Positions 11,401 through 26,400 of a DNA stretch of 64,000 nt are shown here, piece by piece. The stretch is taken from positions 24,340,001 through 24,404,000 of the forward strand of contig JAFFJZ010000007.1 of NCBI GenBank assembly GCA_018340375.1. Reading direction: 5' to 3'. This DNA is from Gonatopus flavifemur. Taxonomy: Eukaryota; Arthropoda; Insecta; Hymenoptera; Dryinidae. The stretch's first letter is position 1. Every line of letters starts with the position of its first letter. The notes under the pieces were generated by a model that was given only the letters and a program-made list of their open reading frames with translations, was not told where the DNA came from and made no database searches. The position numbers and the translations under genes are program-made.

Positions 11401-14400
11401 CATTCCATGGTATCTGGCCTACGATCATGATCCCGACTGGAAATTCAGTCACATCTGATCGGGTTAACCCGGCCAGGTCCTAATCAAAAGCCGGATTAAC
11501 CCGATTGAATTTCTAGTCGGGGGGTGCTAGATGGGGTATTTTGAATCTAGCGACTCAATTTTGTCGCACTCATCAATTTTTTTGAAATTTGCCATTGCAT
11601 GACCAAGTAGAATTTCATGGTATTCAATGTTTCCTAAGATATCCTGTATATTGTTATTTATTTGTTGTACCGAATAACTTGCTAAAAACATCCAAATCTT
11701 TATCTTCGTCTCAATTTATCTTTACACAATGTTAATTTTCATAGCAAAAAATCATTATCGATCTTATGTGACGAAATTTTTATGAGTAATCGTTGTTCAC
11801 TCGTTGGGTACACATTTTCAATGATTTGAGAATTCATTTTTAAAGAACTTCCTAGAATCTTCACTTGACTATATGGAAAATATACAGACTGTTCCATCTG
11901 AGATTGGTTCATGTATAATTCTAAATAATCTTTTGTGTTTGATATGTCGGATTCTGAAAAGTGAGTCACAGTCTGGAAATTTATTCTGAAAATAATCGAT
12001 AATTTCCAATAGCTGACCTATTCTCTATAGCTTCTCCATATAATCGATTTTTCATTAGATGCGTACACTCATTTCGCCCAAAAATTTACATTTATACGTA
12101 CGCATGTCCTGACAGTTATAAGTCTCTAGAGTCCACTGATTACCAATGATATACATTGTATACAAGAACTTGATTGGATGACACATATCATTGAAGATCC
12201 GAATTTACTATGTATAAATTTGAATTATATTCGATAATGTTTTACACAGACCACAATCCAAGATTGACGCAAAAGAGAAGAACAATGATATTTTTTTCAA
12301 GTACTAATATGTGGATAAGATTCCTCTTTGATGAAAGATTTTCACTTTATTCAGGCATTGACTTACAATCTATGTACTTCTATGTTGTTGGTGATTATAC
12401 TCATAAAGATGGGAAATTTTATTTACTTGTATGATGTATTTATGGAAGTCATCCATTACGCCGAAACTCACTTCTGGAATACTGATTATGATGAAGAAGG
12501 AGGACGAATTCTAGATCAATACGACAAACTTGGACTTGTGATGATCTTTGGTTTCACATTAATTATACATTGTGCGATATTTAATTACATCATGACTCCT
12601 GTGTTTGGTAAGCATTAACATTCAATGTTCAATTAACATTCAAAATGGGAGCGTGAAAATTCCACTTGAACGGAAGAATAGATTCTCTTCTGGCTGCTTG
12701 AAGAGTGGAATTCATCTATGTCGGAGTGAGGATTCACCGTTCAGGCGGCCAGAAGGAAACATATTCTTCTTTCATAGTGAAATTTCCACTCTTCCGAATT
12801 TGGAGAGTAGAGTATATTTTGAATTTTTGTAGAACGTCCATAGTATATTCTGGTGATACTTGAATAGTAATTCGGTAGTTCACTCCAGGTAAACGAAGCA
12901 TTACTTGATGATAAGGGTTACCCTAGCAGAAATCACTCTAGTAATTCTCTAGGCCTTGTGAGGCCCTAGCAGGCCCTTTTGAGGGACCTGCAAGGCCTTG
13001 TAAGGCCTTGTGATCGCCTAGAGAATGACTAGAGTGATTTCTACTGGGGTAGTGTCCATCCCCGCAAAGGTGATTCAGAGTTGAATTCTGATTCTGGCTT
13101 TTTTCTCCAGTAGAATAACACATTGAGTCTATTGGACGAAATCGAACTGGAGGTCTGAAATGCATTTTTGCAATTAATGGAATAAATGTTGTTGTCCAGT
13201 GCGGAGCCTGCCTGTATCAGAATGTGAGTAAGACCCGCGCAAAATCCACATGCGAAGGGGAATGAATGGATCATGCCCACCCGAGGGTTTTCAACAAGGG
13301 TGTAACTTGACGGGAAAAAACGTTTTCGACTGGAGCGTTTAGATTCCGGTCGAGTTTCCATATGGTCCCTTGCAGAACCCCGATGGGTCCCCAATAGCAA
13401 TTTCCCAAAGCCCAAATGAGTTTCGTACGGGCCTCGGATGAATTTGGCGTGTAACTCGCTGAACTTGAATTGGCTCATTCATTCTCCGTACTGAACCAGG
13501 ACAGGACCTGTGTGGTCTTGATTAGATACTATGCAGGAATTCTTAACAGAGTTTAAAAACAATGGAAATGATTATTATATTTTTTTCTCCGTGTACCTAT
13601 ATTCCGGTGAGTTCAGTAGAAGACCCGAGTGGTCCCGTGTGGAGTCTCAATTGGCCTGATATGTGGGTAAATTGTTACGGTGGGGGAATTATGTAGTTCC
13701 AGCATGGAATCTGGGTGGTCCTGAGAATATATATATATACTCTTTTATTTAAAATGAATAGACGTGGAATTATTATTTTCGCTAATCCAAACAAATTTTT
13801 ATTTGTATCAAATAAAGATTTATTCAAACGAACTAAAAGATTATCAACTAAAGTATTTTCGCTCACGCAGCTAAGCAATTTCTGTCCATGTACATTTTGG
13901 GAACAAGGTGGATCATGTCCGGATGCACGAATACTCATTTCATTCTCAGGGAAAACCAGTACAAAACCCGGTCACATAGAGATTCCAACCGGAAATTCCT
14001 AACAGGCAATTCGCTCAACGGGAGGAAATCGAACTACAGGTCTGAAGTGTCCCGTACAAGAATTTACCGTTGGCGCCAGCATGACGCAATGTAGATAAAA
14101 TATGGCCGAGACTTTTCAACAAACATGGCGCAACACTGAAATGATAACATCATATTATGATTTATCGATGTGTTTTTCCAATGAAGCCTCATCATTGGTG
14201 CAGAAATGGCAATGAAATAGACCATCATTGGCAAACAATAGAAACATTTGTTTATCAATGTTGCGCCAATAATAAAACTGTGAAGAATAATTAATTCAAA
14301 AATACATGAAATTATGCGCATTTCACAATTTCCAATATATATTATTTGGGACAATATTGTGTTTTCCTCATTTATCTGTCAACAACTCGGTGATTTTTGT

Positions 14401-17400
14401 CACTGGAGTTTGCCATCAGAAGTGTACACAATATGGATCAGCGGTAGAAGCCCTCTAGTGTAACCTGTAACAAAGAACGATTGGCGGTTCTTTCAGAGAA
14501 TTATTTGAGCCTAGTATATTCCTTGTATACATCTCTCACTACTCGCGAGAAACATTCGATCGATAACTTAGCTAGCAATTCAGCTATCAGAAGTTAAAAT
14601 TGAGGAGCGAGCCAATATTGAGTCATGCTATTACCAATGATCGGCGCTACATTGAAAACTAATTTCCATTCAGACTAGGCCAAAGTTTGTGGCAATATTC
14701 GACCACGTTCCAACAGATCCTCACTCCCAATAGAATTTATTGTTCAATCAATGTTGGGACAAGAATGAGCCTAGCAAGCGCCAAGCCTGGCGGAATTGTG
14801 AATCAATGGTAGGCTGACAACCTAAACTGTTGAACACCGATATCGGTGCAACAATATGATTGTTGTTAATCAACAGGGAACATTCATAGATTGCCAAGCT
14901 TCAGCTGTCAACAGTCCGCCAAACTATATTCTATTGTCCGCGTTGGCGGAACCTAAAAATTTTTATATGGGGTATACCCTCAAAAAGTATAGAGTGATTA
15001 TTGTCAAAACATTCAATGAAAATCCTGCATGAGATCCTAGTGGAAATTTTTAGCCAGTTGGCTCCGGTGCAGAACTTGTTCAAAACCACAATGTAGGCGA
15101 AATCCGCACGAAATTTGCATGCGAAGGGGGAATGGATGGCTCATACTTCCCTCAGAATTTTGAACGGAGTCCAGCCTGCCGTCGGCCTGTCCGAACTATC
15201 AGGATTTATAATGGAACCTGCCCGGGCCACACAGAGAAAAATGTATGACAGAAATAGGGCAGTAAAAATTATATGATAAATTCCATGAGATATATAATGA
15301 AGATTATCATACAAACTGTACCCTTAGTATATAATATAAGAAATTTTATTATACGCATAACAATTTCAATTAAATGTATAACATCTTTTATTACATATCA
15401 TAGCTATTCCTATTTGTATTATACATATAATAGAAACTTCTCTCAGTGTAACTAGATACGTTGCACAAACTTTACAATTCATCCTAGGTCGGTACTACAT
15501 CGGATTCTGCTGTCGACCAACCAGTCCGATCCCGATCAGACCCGTGCTGAATACGCATGCGGATTGGCCCAAAAGGGTCATACTCGCCCAGAAGTTTTCA
15601 ACAAGGAAAATTATACATTGTTATAATTGTTATTCTTCCTGGCATTCTTATAATTGCGGTCTTTCAACACAAGCACTTATTGATTAAAATTGCTCTGATG
15701 AAAAATCATGTATGAATTGCCATACGTGATGAGTTGATCTCATGTTCTCAAACCATATGTACAGCCTCCAGTCTGACAAAGGTTTCATCCAAATAGAGGA
15801 GTCCTATCATATAAAATTTCAATTCGTCCTACTCCAACCGTCCACTATGCTTACAGGTCCCAATTTCTCAAGAAAAACTAGAACATTCGCAGAAGTTTTT
15901 AGGAACAGACTTTGACATTCTGGAAGATATTCTGAATTGTCTCATATCTATGTAAAGGAAATTCACATAGATACTTGTATGGGAGAAGTGAATTTCCGAT
16001 GTTGTACAGGAATTTTTATACAAAAATACACGCACATTACTGTTTTTATAGGATTTTCACTGTAATTTATAGGATTCTCCGAATATTTATGAAAAATTTC
16101 CTATCCTAAAGATTTTTTAGATCGCATGTATGTTCATAATCATTCAAGAATTGACGATGAACGTTCCAATGATCTGTTTACCTACAGAAAATCGGGAAAG
16201 TCCAAATTCTCAGATTTTTTGGCTTTCTGTGAATGCGAAGGGGTTATAAATTCATCAAGGTTTTCAAAAATCATAATCAAACAAAACTCCACAGACTGGA
16301 ATCGAGAGAAGCAATTGGAAATCAGAAATAATTGTGATTAATGAATTGAAAACTGAATACTCCATTTTTTCAAGGAATAAATACACTGAGAACCCAATTT
16401 CTCAAACTGGAAGAAAATTTTCTTCACCCTCGTTCTAATAAATGTTTTTTCCAATGGAAAAAAATTCGGTTGGATGGAAAAAGTTTTCATGAAATTGAAA
16501 TGAAAAATTCTCAAATTGAAACAGAAATATATTCCTTCTTGAGTTCGTCACTGGCCTTCGAAGCGAACGGTTGTGTTGGTATTGCGATGTGTCTCGGGTT
16601 CATAATCGATTTGAAATCTCTATTAGAGAATATTAATACTAACATAAGTAATCTCAATATGAAAGTAAATAACGTTGAATCTAAAATAAACTCAGTTGAA
16701 ATCACAGTGGCTAAAGTAAAAACTTCAAATGAACAAGTGCTTGGTGAATTATCGAACTGTAAGAAAAGGTGTGAAACATTAGAGCGGAGATGTGAAGATT
16801 TGAGTGCTCAAGTGCATTACTTCAACAAAGAGATTGAATTCTTGAAGCTTCAAATTCGTTCTCGAAGCATAATCGTATTCAACATTCCAAACAATCATAA
16901 CACAAACCAAAATCTACTTGTTTCGATAATGGATATCTTCAAGGGCGTCCGTATTGACATGCCGAAGTCTCATATTGAAAACGTACGTCGCCTTGGTCGT
17001 ATAGAGGGACAGAGACTTGTCCTCGTTGAATTTATGAACACACGTATCAAAACCAGTGTATTCCAATATGCGACCGACCTTCGCGAGTTGAATATTAGTA
17101 TTTCTAATGATTTGACAAAAGCACAACGAGAAAATCGCCGAGTATTAAGAGAGGCCCAGAAACAATTGGGAACATACGAGAAAAAAAAATTGCACTTGAA
17201 AGGACAACGTCTCTTTGTCGACAATATCGCATACGATGCATCTAACATCAACAACCTCCTTACGACCTTGGCTCCTCCTGTTCTGAATGATGATAGTGAA
17301 GATGATTCTCGCAGCGTCGCCTCTCAAGTCTCCACTGCATCAAGCAGAAAAAGAGGTCGCCCAAAGGGTTCTCTGTTAATGACAGGAAAGAGAACCAAAA

Positions 17401-20400
17401 CTAATGATGAAAGACAACCGATTCTTACTCTTTTACAACGAGATACCCAAGGTGACGATCTTGAAACTACTGAATTTAGCGACCCTAAATAGCAGAAGCT
17501 GATAATAGAGAATAAAGGTATGCATTCTCGTTCTGCCCCCGTGTCATGTTTTGGAACTGTCATGGTTTTGCAAATTTTCCTGATTTACTCCAAAAAATCT
17601 CCAATGAGGATATAATCTGTCTCTATGAAACATGGCTCACTGCTCTACCAGATCGAATTCCATAGAGGCTTAACAATCATCAGATGTTTTTTTCACCTGC
17701 TACAAAAACCGCTATCAAGGGAACGGCCGCCGGAGGACTGCTGATTCTCCACAACTCTCCTTCTGTCATTGCGGAACAACTGTACATCGCAGAGGATTGT
17801 ATTGTTGTAAAATTTGCAAGTAAGCATTTGAAGTTTATTATTGGCTGCATTTATTCTTCGCCACTATGAGGCATCGATAAATTTCTCACTAAAATTGCTG
17901 ATTTAAATACTGTGTTTAATATGAAATATCCTGATTTCTCGCTTATGTTGGAAGGCGATTTTAACTGTCGAGTAGCAGAGAGTAATCAATTGGATGAGCG
18001 ATATTCTTTATCAAAGCAGTTTAGATTCTCACTAGTCAGATCTTCCTGCGATTCAATTTTGAATAATAGGGGATATAAGCTGGTGGAGACTTTGGAGAGC
18101 AATGATCCTATACTTTTGAATGGCCGTACCCCGAACGATTCTCCTGCCAATCACACTTTTGTTTCAAGGAATGGTTCCTCAGTCATCGACCTTGTCTGGT
18201 GTAATCCTACCGCAATCTCTAGCATCCTCGATTTACAAGTTTTATTAACCCCTACCTTATCCGACCATTTCCCGGTTGCTGTTACACTTGACCTTTCGTC
18301 ACCTGTGGATAATGAAAACCAAGCACACGTGAAGCACATTACCTGGAAGCAAAGCCTCGCTGAGCTTCATCGAGAAAGGATGCACTGCTCTCTAGATCTT
18401 CTACCGGAATCCATCTCGTCTGACTCAACAGACGAAATGGCAAATAAGTTGACTCAAATAATTACTGACACTGCTAGTGCTGTGGGTATGTTAGCATGTA
18501 ACCAGAAGGGAAAAAATCTATCTATTGTAAACCGTGGTATGACTCAGAGTGCAGGAATAGTAAGCAGGAAATGAAGAAATGTCTAAAAGCCTGTAAAGAT
18601 AATTTATTTACTCCTGAAACTCTTTCAATGTATTTAAATGCGAAGAAAAAATATAAAAAGTTGATTTTAGAGGAAAAAACAAATTTTAGGGATCGCACTC
18701 CTGATATGCTAGCCACATCCACTAACTCTTCCTCATTTTGGAAAATTATAAGCAGGTATAGATTCCGACAAACAACTAGTGAAGTCATTGAACTTGAAGC
18801 TTGGTACAACCACTTCCAAGCATTATACCCTTTACGAGATCAACGCGCTATCCCTACCATAGCGTTCGCCTACAATCAAGTACTCGATTCTGCCATAACC
18901 AGGAGTGAGATTATCACCAGTCTCAGAAAATGCAAGCTAAACAAGTCTCCGGGAGCTGATTGCATTAACTCGGAATTTTATATCAATCTCCCAGAGAGTT
19001 GGATCCCCTATCTGATGACATTATTGATTAAAATCTTAATGGAAGAACAAGTTCCGACTGCTTGATCAGAAATTCTTGTCAGAATGATCCACAAAAAAGG
19101 CGATAAAAGGAATCCACTCAACTCCCGCCCGATAGCCTGAATTAACACTCTAACTAAATTTTCCACGTCTATCTTATATGAGCGTTTAACTACATGGATC
19201 GAAAAGGAAAAATTTCTCCCTGAATTCCAGTCAGATTTCAGGGAAAGTCGAGGGTGTTTAGACAACATATTTACATCATACTCCATCATACAAATTCAGT
19301 TAAGGCGGCCGGGAGGGAAACTATTTGCCATTTTTGTGAACTTTCGATGAGCAATAAGATGTATTCATTAGGAACTGGATCCAAATTTGTTAAGATACTT
19401 CGTAGCCTCTATTCTGGGACCACTCTATCTGTTAAAACCAACGATGGAGTGACTCAATCGATTGAGGTTACAGAAGGTGTTCTTCAAAGGGAAATCTTAA
19501 GTCCGTTATTGTTCTGCTTATTTATTGCAGACATCGAAAGCGTTTTTCTGACCAGAGGTATTCGTGGGGTGTCTATTAACCATTTCACAGAAATATTATT
19601 ACTCGGATATGCAGATGATTTAGTTTTCTTTTCTGACTCGCTGGTTGGTATGCGGGAAATTTTGAATATCTTGACGGAATACTGTCATCTCTATGGCCTG
19701 GTTGTTAAAGTCGACAAAACCAAGTTTATGGTATTTCAGAAAGGTGGTCATGGCCACCCACAAATTATACCCCTTTTAATTTCGCCAACTTACAAATTGA
19801 GATTTTCAGCCATTATCTATATCTGGGAATGACTTTCTCTAATTCCGGAATCTTCTCTAAATCAGTTGACTCTGCTTGGAGTAAGACGAATCGCGCCATA
19901 AGCTCTGCCATCACGATTATAAATTCTTTAAAACCTGATAGCTGGTCTACCGTCAATACTTTATTCAACAGTCTTGTCTCCAGCGTCCTCTTGTATGGAG
20001 TTCAAATATGGGGTCTCAGGTACCTTGATCTACTAGAGAAAGCTCAATCAACATTTTTCAAAGGAATTCTTCATTTATCAAAGGGTACTCCAAATTACTC
20101 TCTGACACTTGGAACGGGCAGGCTAAGATCATCAATACTGGCCTTTGATCGTGTTATAAACTGGTTGATTAAGATACTCAAAATGTCTGACAATCGATAT
20201 CCTAAATTATGCCTTTCACGATTGAAGGATTTAGCTGATACCGATCCGATGAACTCGAAATATAACTGGACACTTCAAGTGAAACAATTTTTTGAAGACA
20301 CTAAAAGTATTGATCTCTAAAACTCCCTCTCTGCTGTGTCACTTGCTGAAAATGAACATGATCTCATTACTAAGTATAAAAACCTTCTTTGCAGTCAAGA

Positions 20401-23400
20401 TATTCAACGTGCTCATTCCTCCACATCGTTACTCATATATCCTTATCTGACACATTCCCAGGAACTATCAAGACATCAAACTATTAGAATCCCATAAGCA
20501 ATGTTTTATCAACACGCGAAACTCGCTTTTTCCCATTTTTCAAACAACTGAGAAAGTGACTTTACTCTGACCTCGATAACTCTGCTGTTTGTGGTCCGAT
20601 TGACGTGAAATTTTTACACTCAAAGAAGGTTCGCACTCAAGGGAAACGTGGCCAGTTTGGTACTACTAGGCACATCTCTGGGTTAGTCTCGGGACTTATT
20701 GAACGATGTGTTATATGTCCTTCGTTGAACTCCGAAAGAATTAGCTTCTGGAGAGATTTCGGATACTCAGAAGAAGATGATTACAGTTGGTTACATATTT
20801 TGAGCAACCCCTCAATTAGTAGTATTAAAAAATTGTATACATTTACTGGGCTAGCTTATTCCCTCGAAACTTGACGGAAATATAACGTAGTCAAGAAAAG
20901 TAACATCTTATTATCTGTTCTATGGCACGACAGTTAACAGGGTCTCCCAATTTATTATGTTGAGTTATCATATTATATTAAGTTACGTTGATAAGTGCGT
21001 ATAGATATATTTGTACATTTTATTCATTCAAAGCTATTTTCTTTTTTGTTATTTTTCTTTTCTCTTCTTGTTTCTTTTTTTATTCGATTTTATATGAGCT
21101 AGTACGAACTCCATTGTACGGACAATCTAAGGTCCTTAAGAATGAACTCTTCAATTATATTCCTCCTTGAATTCGAAAAATGTGATTTCAATTCAATGAA
21201 AAATTTTTTCATTGTAATGGATTATTTTTTCCATTGGAAATAAGATTTATCAGAATGAGGGGAAAGAAATTCTCTTCAAGTTTGAGAAATTGGGTTCTCA
21301 GTGTATGAACCCCCATACTTCTTATAATTTTCCTCGTTATGCCGTATTGATGAGGAGTTTTTAATGCTTAAGAATTTTTCTCCTGACAGAAAACATGGGG
21401 AAGAATGAAACCGAGAGAGCTCTTCCTTTTAAACTCTGGTTTGATTTCCCATTCACTGTTTCGCCTTACTATGAAATTACATACTTCATCCAGGTAATTA
21501 TTTCATGTTATTATCATGACATCTGATTGTACATTCAAATTTCTCATAAATGTTTCAACATCTCTTTAGTGTTTAACGTGCAAATTTTGGCGCATTGAAT
21601 GTTTTTGGAAATTCTGTGATTATTATATTTTTAATTGAGTTGGAAGGAAGAAAAAATATTGTCATCGTCCCTTTCCAGTCTCGTTACCGTAGCCATACAC
21701 AATATGCGCAACGAAGAGAGGTTATCAACAACTCTGGTGAAAATCCAAAAGTGAAGAAAGAGGGTATTGAAATAAATGAAGTGTGAAAAATGTTCCAATT
21801 CCCTCCTCAACTACGCCTAGATGACTCTGAGCTCACGCTTTTGTCGCGCTTCGTTTTCACCAGGGACACTGCATGTTGTTCAGCACAACGATATCTCCAG
21901 GTCAAAAAAAGAACACATGGTCTCGATCCGATTCGTTGTATCAATGATACACTTTCGACGATATTTTGGATGGTCAATAATGACAATATTTTTTTCTCCA
22001 TGTAAATAATAATGTGTCCATCTCTTCCATCAACATTGAACATTAACCCTCAGCTGCTACACTTTGGGATTAGATCGATCCAACGTGATTCAACCTTTAA
22101 TTACGATCTGGAAACTCAATAGTTCGAACTCTCCCCGCAATATGGTATCAGTTTAGAACCCCTTTCCACTCCCTCTCTCCCAGTGTGATATGATTCTCCA
22201 TGTTTCCTGTAATTTTTTCTCATGATATGATGGAAAATATTTCCATCGATCAATGAAAACAATCGATGCGTGTGTATTACACTCATAATTTTCTTTCATG
22301 TTCAAAATCGATTTTCCTCTGAGGAAATTATTTGATTGAAGAAGAAAATGGTTTAAGTATTCTTTAAAATTTTTGATTACATAAGTACGCACGCCTCGAG
22401 TTTGGTGCGCATTACAGCTGGTGATCATCATCAACCTTAATGTGGCAGCTAAGGGTTAACTCGAGTCGACAAAATTTCACGTTCTTCAGAACCCTGGTAA
22501 AAATAAAGTGTCATCCATGCCACTTTCTTTCGCAAACGTGCATTAAATTCTTACCAGGGAGCCTGATTTAATCCATAATACGCAATGAATTGGAGTTGAA
22601 TCAGATCGCACAACGGTAAACATCAGTTTTAAGGTGAATTCTGAAAGTACACGGGAAAAAATAATGTTGATATTTAGATGGCTAGAACTTTTGTGTTAGT
22701 TTGACTCGGATCAAAATATTTACGTGAAAGAACCTCTAAAAGTCCCATAATTTCTTGGACTCTTATGAAGAAGTATGGTACCTCCCTCATGAAATTCCCA
22801 GCCATTATGGTAGTCTTAGAGGTATCTTACTGGAAATATTTTGGCTCTGGTTAGACCAACGCCAAAAACCCATAAATTATGGTATTTTTTCAAGATACCT
22901 TTTTCTCCGTGTAGCAATATTTTTGGCCATCCAAATATCAAATACACGAAGTAGCTACCACAGCTGATTCCTAACTACCATAGCGAATTATTCTCCCGTG
23001 TATGAGTAGGGTAAAAACAGAGCCAGACTAACCCCGGGTACTCATGCTAGCGACTGTCGCGCGCGACATCATTAGAAGGAAAAAGAGATCCGAGTTGAAA
23101 ACATCTTTCCTCTTCTTTCTTCTAATGATGTCGCGCGCGATAGCCGCTAGCGTGAGTCTCCGGCCTAAGGCCAAAAATCGAATCAAATTCGGTTTATTCC
23201 GTAATAAGCGATTACGGAATAAATTGCGATAAATAAAGCGATTGTCGTGACTAAAAATTCAGTAAAATACGACATGAAATGAAAAATTTAGCTGTCGCAA
23301 CAAAATATTACTTTCTTCAACTAAAAATTTTTGTTGAAACAAACAATATTTCACTTCAGGCAACTTGAATTTTCCATTTGATGTCGTTTTTAGTTACTGC

Positions 23401-26400
23401 AACTAAACAGTTTCCTCAGTGTTGACTCAAGAAAATGATATTCATGACTTTCGATGCGGTGAGACAGGGAATAAATCCATTTTCGATCGAATCCACGTTT
23501 CATGACCTAATGGGATGATCTCTTAATCAATTCAAGTACAACTCTTGATGAGTTTTTGGATGTATCTCAAGTCCATGCCAGATAGTTGATCGTCGAATTA
23601 AGCTGGGAAGAGGATACTGGTCTATTTCAAACTCCGTGTGATACGCTTGTACACTGAAAGACATAATGAGTAATATCAAGAAATTGATTTCTTGAATACC
23701 CCTAGTAGAAATCACTCTAGTCATTCTCTAGGCGATTACAAGGCCTTACGAGGCCTTGCAAGTCCCTCACAAGGGCCTGGTGAGGCCTCGCATGGCCTAG
23801 AGAATTACTAGAATGATTTCTGCTAGGGACTGCCAAGGATAGATATTCTTCATCCCAGCTGATATGTTATGAGCTCAAGAAAATTTTTCTGGGATTAAAC
23901 ATGTGGTTCTTGAATTGAAAAACATTCTCTTGATTCAAGGAAATATCTCTTGGACTGATAACATATCAGCTGTAATCAAGAATTCAAATTTTGGGCAGTA
24001 TTTAAGAATTAAATCTCTTGATATTATTTAAATAACTTAATTTCACGTTGCGAATAGTATTTGTCAATAAAAAAAATAGCTTTTGACTTGATCATAATTA
24101 AACTACAGACGGATTTCGTTGACGAAAAAACATTAGACATTCCTTACCAGGAGGAATGAAACAGAAAAATTCTGTGACCTGTATCGAAAGATTGAATTTA
24201 ATTGCGAGTATTGGAATTTTCTGGCATCAAAATGTTAATTTTCTCCATATAATTCTACGAACTCGCTCAATATTCATTTTGATTTGTTCTTATTGTTTCA
24301 GTCACTTTCGACGTATCATAGTGGAATATGCACTTGTTGTTTCGACAATTTTGTATGTACCTTTAATATACACGTGGCTGCTCAATTCAAAATACTTTCT
24401 CATAGAGTACAAAACATAGCAGAGAAATATATAAACGTCGTAGAAGGTCAACCATCTTCATGTTCGACAGAAAAAGCTTGTAAACACGCTTATGACGAGT
24501 TCGAACAATGTGTTCATGCTCACCGTGCGCTGATCTCCTTCATGAAAAGATTGGAACATGCGTTCAGTGCAATGTTACTGGGACAATTAGTATTGTCCAG
24601 TTTATTAATATGCATCGATGGATTTCAATTTGCTGTAAGTATAGTCTCGTCTATACCTTCAAACATTCAATCATTTGCCAACTTCGTGAATTAGGTGTTC
24701 TATGAACTGTTTGTATTGGATAATAAGAATTACTTATACGCTTATACGCTTTTCCAAATAACAATTTAACCTTGCTGCAAGGTTGTCTGGCAAGCTTGTG
24801 CAAAGGGTGACAAAAAGTTCCTAGCTGACACATGACGAGGGCACGACTTATAAAACCTTTGCACGAGAGTTGCAGCACTCTTACTCTGACAAGATCATCA
24901 ATAACAAGCCGGAAGCAATCTAATGACAAGTCCGATAAGCTTACATGTTATCTTGGTACATACACGGAGAAAAGTATATGGGATTGATTACCATCTGCCT
25001 TAGTTCTCATTGCGACTTTAGAATAGGCAGTGGGTGGTGGCTTGCGATTTGGTGATCATTACGATGTTAATCTATTGTTTCCATGGCAACGTAAACAGTT
25101 TACCGTACTCAATTCGATTTCACATGGCACTTATTACAATTTTGAAATATCTGTCACCGAATTACTATTCTTCATAGTAACCGTTACCGTATACTTCTCT
25201 CCGTGTAGAAGTATTCCAAGTAATCACTGCAAATTCGAGTGTTTTATTTTTATGGACTGAGAGTGTGTAAAGCGTGTAGTCACTTTTTAAGCACTTAAAA
25301 GTGTGTCAGTATGTTGATAACTCAGATTAAGTATTTTGTAATAAAACATTTTGTCCGTTTCATGAGAATATTCCCTGGCTCTTAAGAGGATATTGGCAGC
25401 TGCTAACTCGTTTATAACAAACTACGGATAAACGCCTTAATTAAATCAAAATATCGCATTTTACAGCATTTCTACTGGAGTCAGAGAAATGCTGTACAGA
25501 GCGATATTTTGATTTAATTCAAGCATTTGTCCATAGTTTGTCATGAATGATTTGACTACTGTCACGCCACTGATATTACCTTAAGCATCCAAGAAGTGAC
25601 TACAGGATTTAAACACTCCGAGCGTATCAAAATAAATCACGTGACTTCCTATCTTGTCTTCCTATGTGAATCATAATGTTTGCACATACACAGGAAAACT
25701 CATTCGAAAATTAGGCATTCTTCGTGAAAAATCATTAGAATTGAATTAAATGGAACAATCGTTTGAGTACTATCTGCTCAAAAAGCCACCGATAACTCCA
25801 AATTTCAGACTGAAAAATTTATAAATTGTATATATCTTTTGTCCAGATCGCTGATAGTCTAAGAAAAAGATGTGTACTTTTCGTACACTTCTTCGGCAGT
25901 TTATCTCAGCTCTTTATCTATGCATGGACTTGCGATGATATAATAGTGCAGAGTTCCGACATCGCGGATTCAGCTTATCATATGAGATGGTATCTCTTAC
26001 CGTATGAGGGAACTGGAAGAATACTTCAAGAAAACTTGAAATTACTTATCGCTAGAGCACGTAACCCTTGTGCCTTGTCAGCTGGAGGTTTCGCTGTCAT
26101 GTCTTTGGAAACTTTCACACGAGTAAATATATCCCCTTCACTCCATTCTCATTCTTGATATTCAGACGCTCGACTGAATCAACTGGAAATTGAATTCATA
26201 CAGTATCGAAGCTTACATTTTGATATCAGACCATTTCCAAATTTTCGTATTCGAAATATCTTGAATTTGGAGTCCAATGGAGCCGCATTAATAGATGTTA
26301 GCTTCCAAAGAAGTATATTTCAGATCTCAAGATAAGACTTTCAATTCGCAAATGATGTATTTGATGCCACACGAAAGTTATCCACATTCCTTTGTTTATT

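Larger units (their letters stand above)
16548..21156 (+). mobile_element. Non-LTR retrotransposon (LINE) with APE endonuclease, decayed
   Basis: A near-direct repeat of 19 bp (16529-16547, ATATTCCTTCTTGAGTTCG; 21157-21175, two mismatches) brackets the element and is read as its target duplication. Inside are an ORF1 and, 54 nt later, an ORF2 with endonuclease and reverse transcriptase parts. There are no long terminal repeats. Clade was not settled; ORF1 with a coiled coil plus APE/RT ORF2 fits the Jockey/CR1/L2-like elements. The body of about 4.6 kb is near full length for such elements. It is in the same orientation as gene B. Confidence 0.88.
16384..21303. mobile_element. Hairpin element (CACTGAGAA ends) carrying a retrotransposon
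   Basis: The left arm from 16384 (CACTGAGAACCCAATTTCTC) and the right arm ending at 21303 are inverted copies for roughly 130 bp with scattered mismatches; TA stands outside both (16382-16383, 21304-21305). Without the retrotransposon inside, the element would be about 290 bp. Its end sequence puts it in the CAC(G/T)GAGAA group seen throughout the window. It lies in intron 2 of gene B. Confidence 0.85.

Noticed and set aside
10901..11452. 183-codon minus-strand frame
   Set aside because: It is the readable arm of a hairpin MITE; the plus strand gives a mirrored frame at 11127-11378.
13041..13478. 145-codon minus-strand frame
   Set aside because: It covers part of a MITE and an old repeat; no domain, no splice support.
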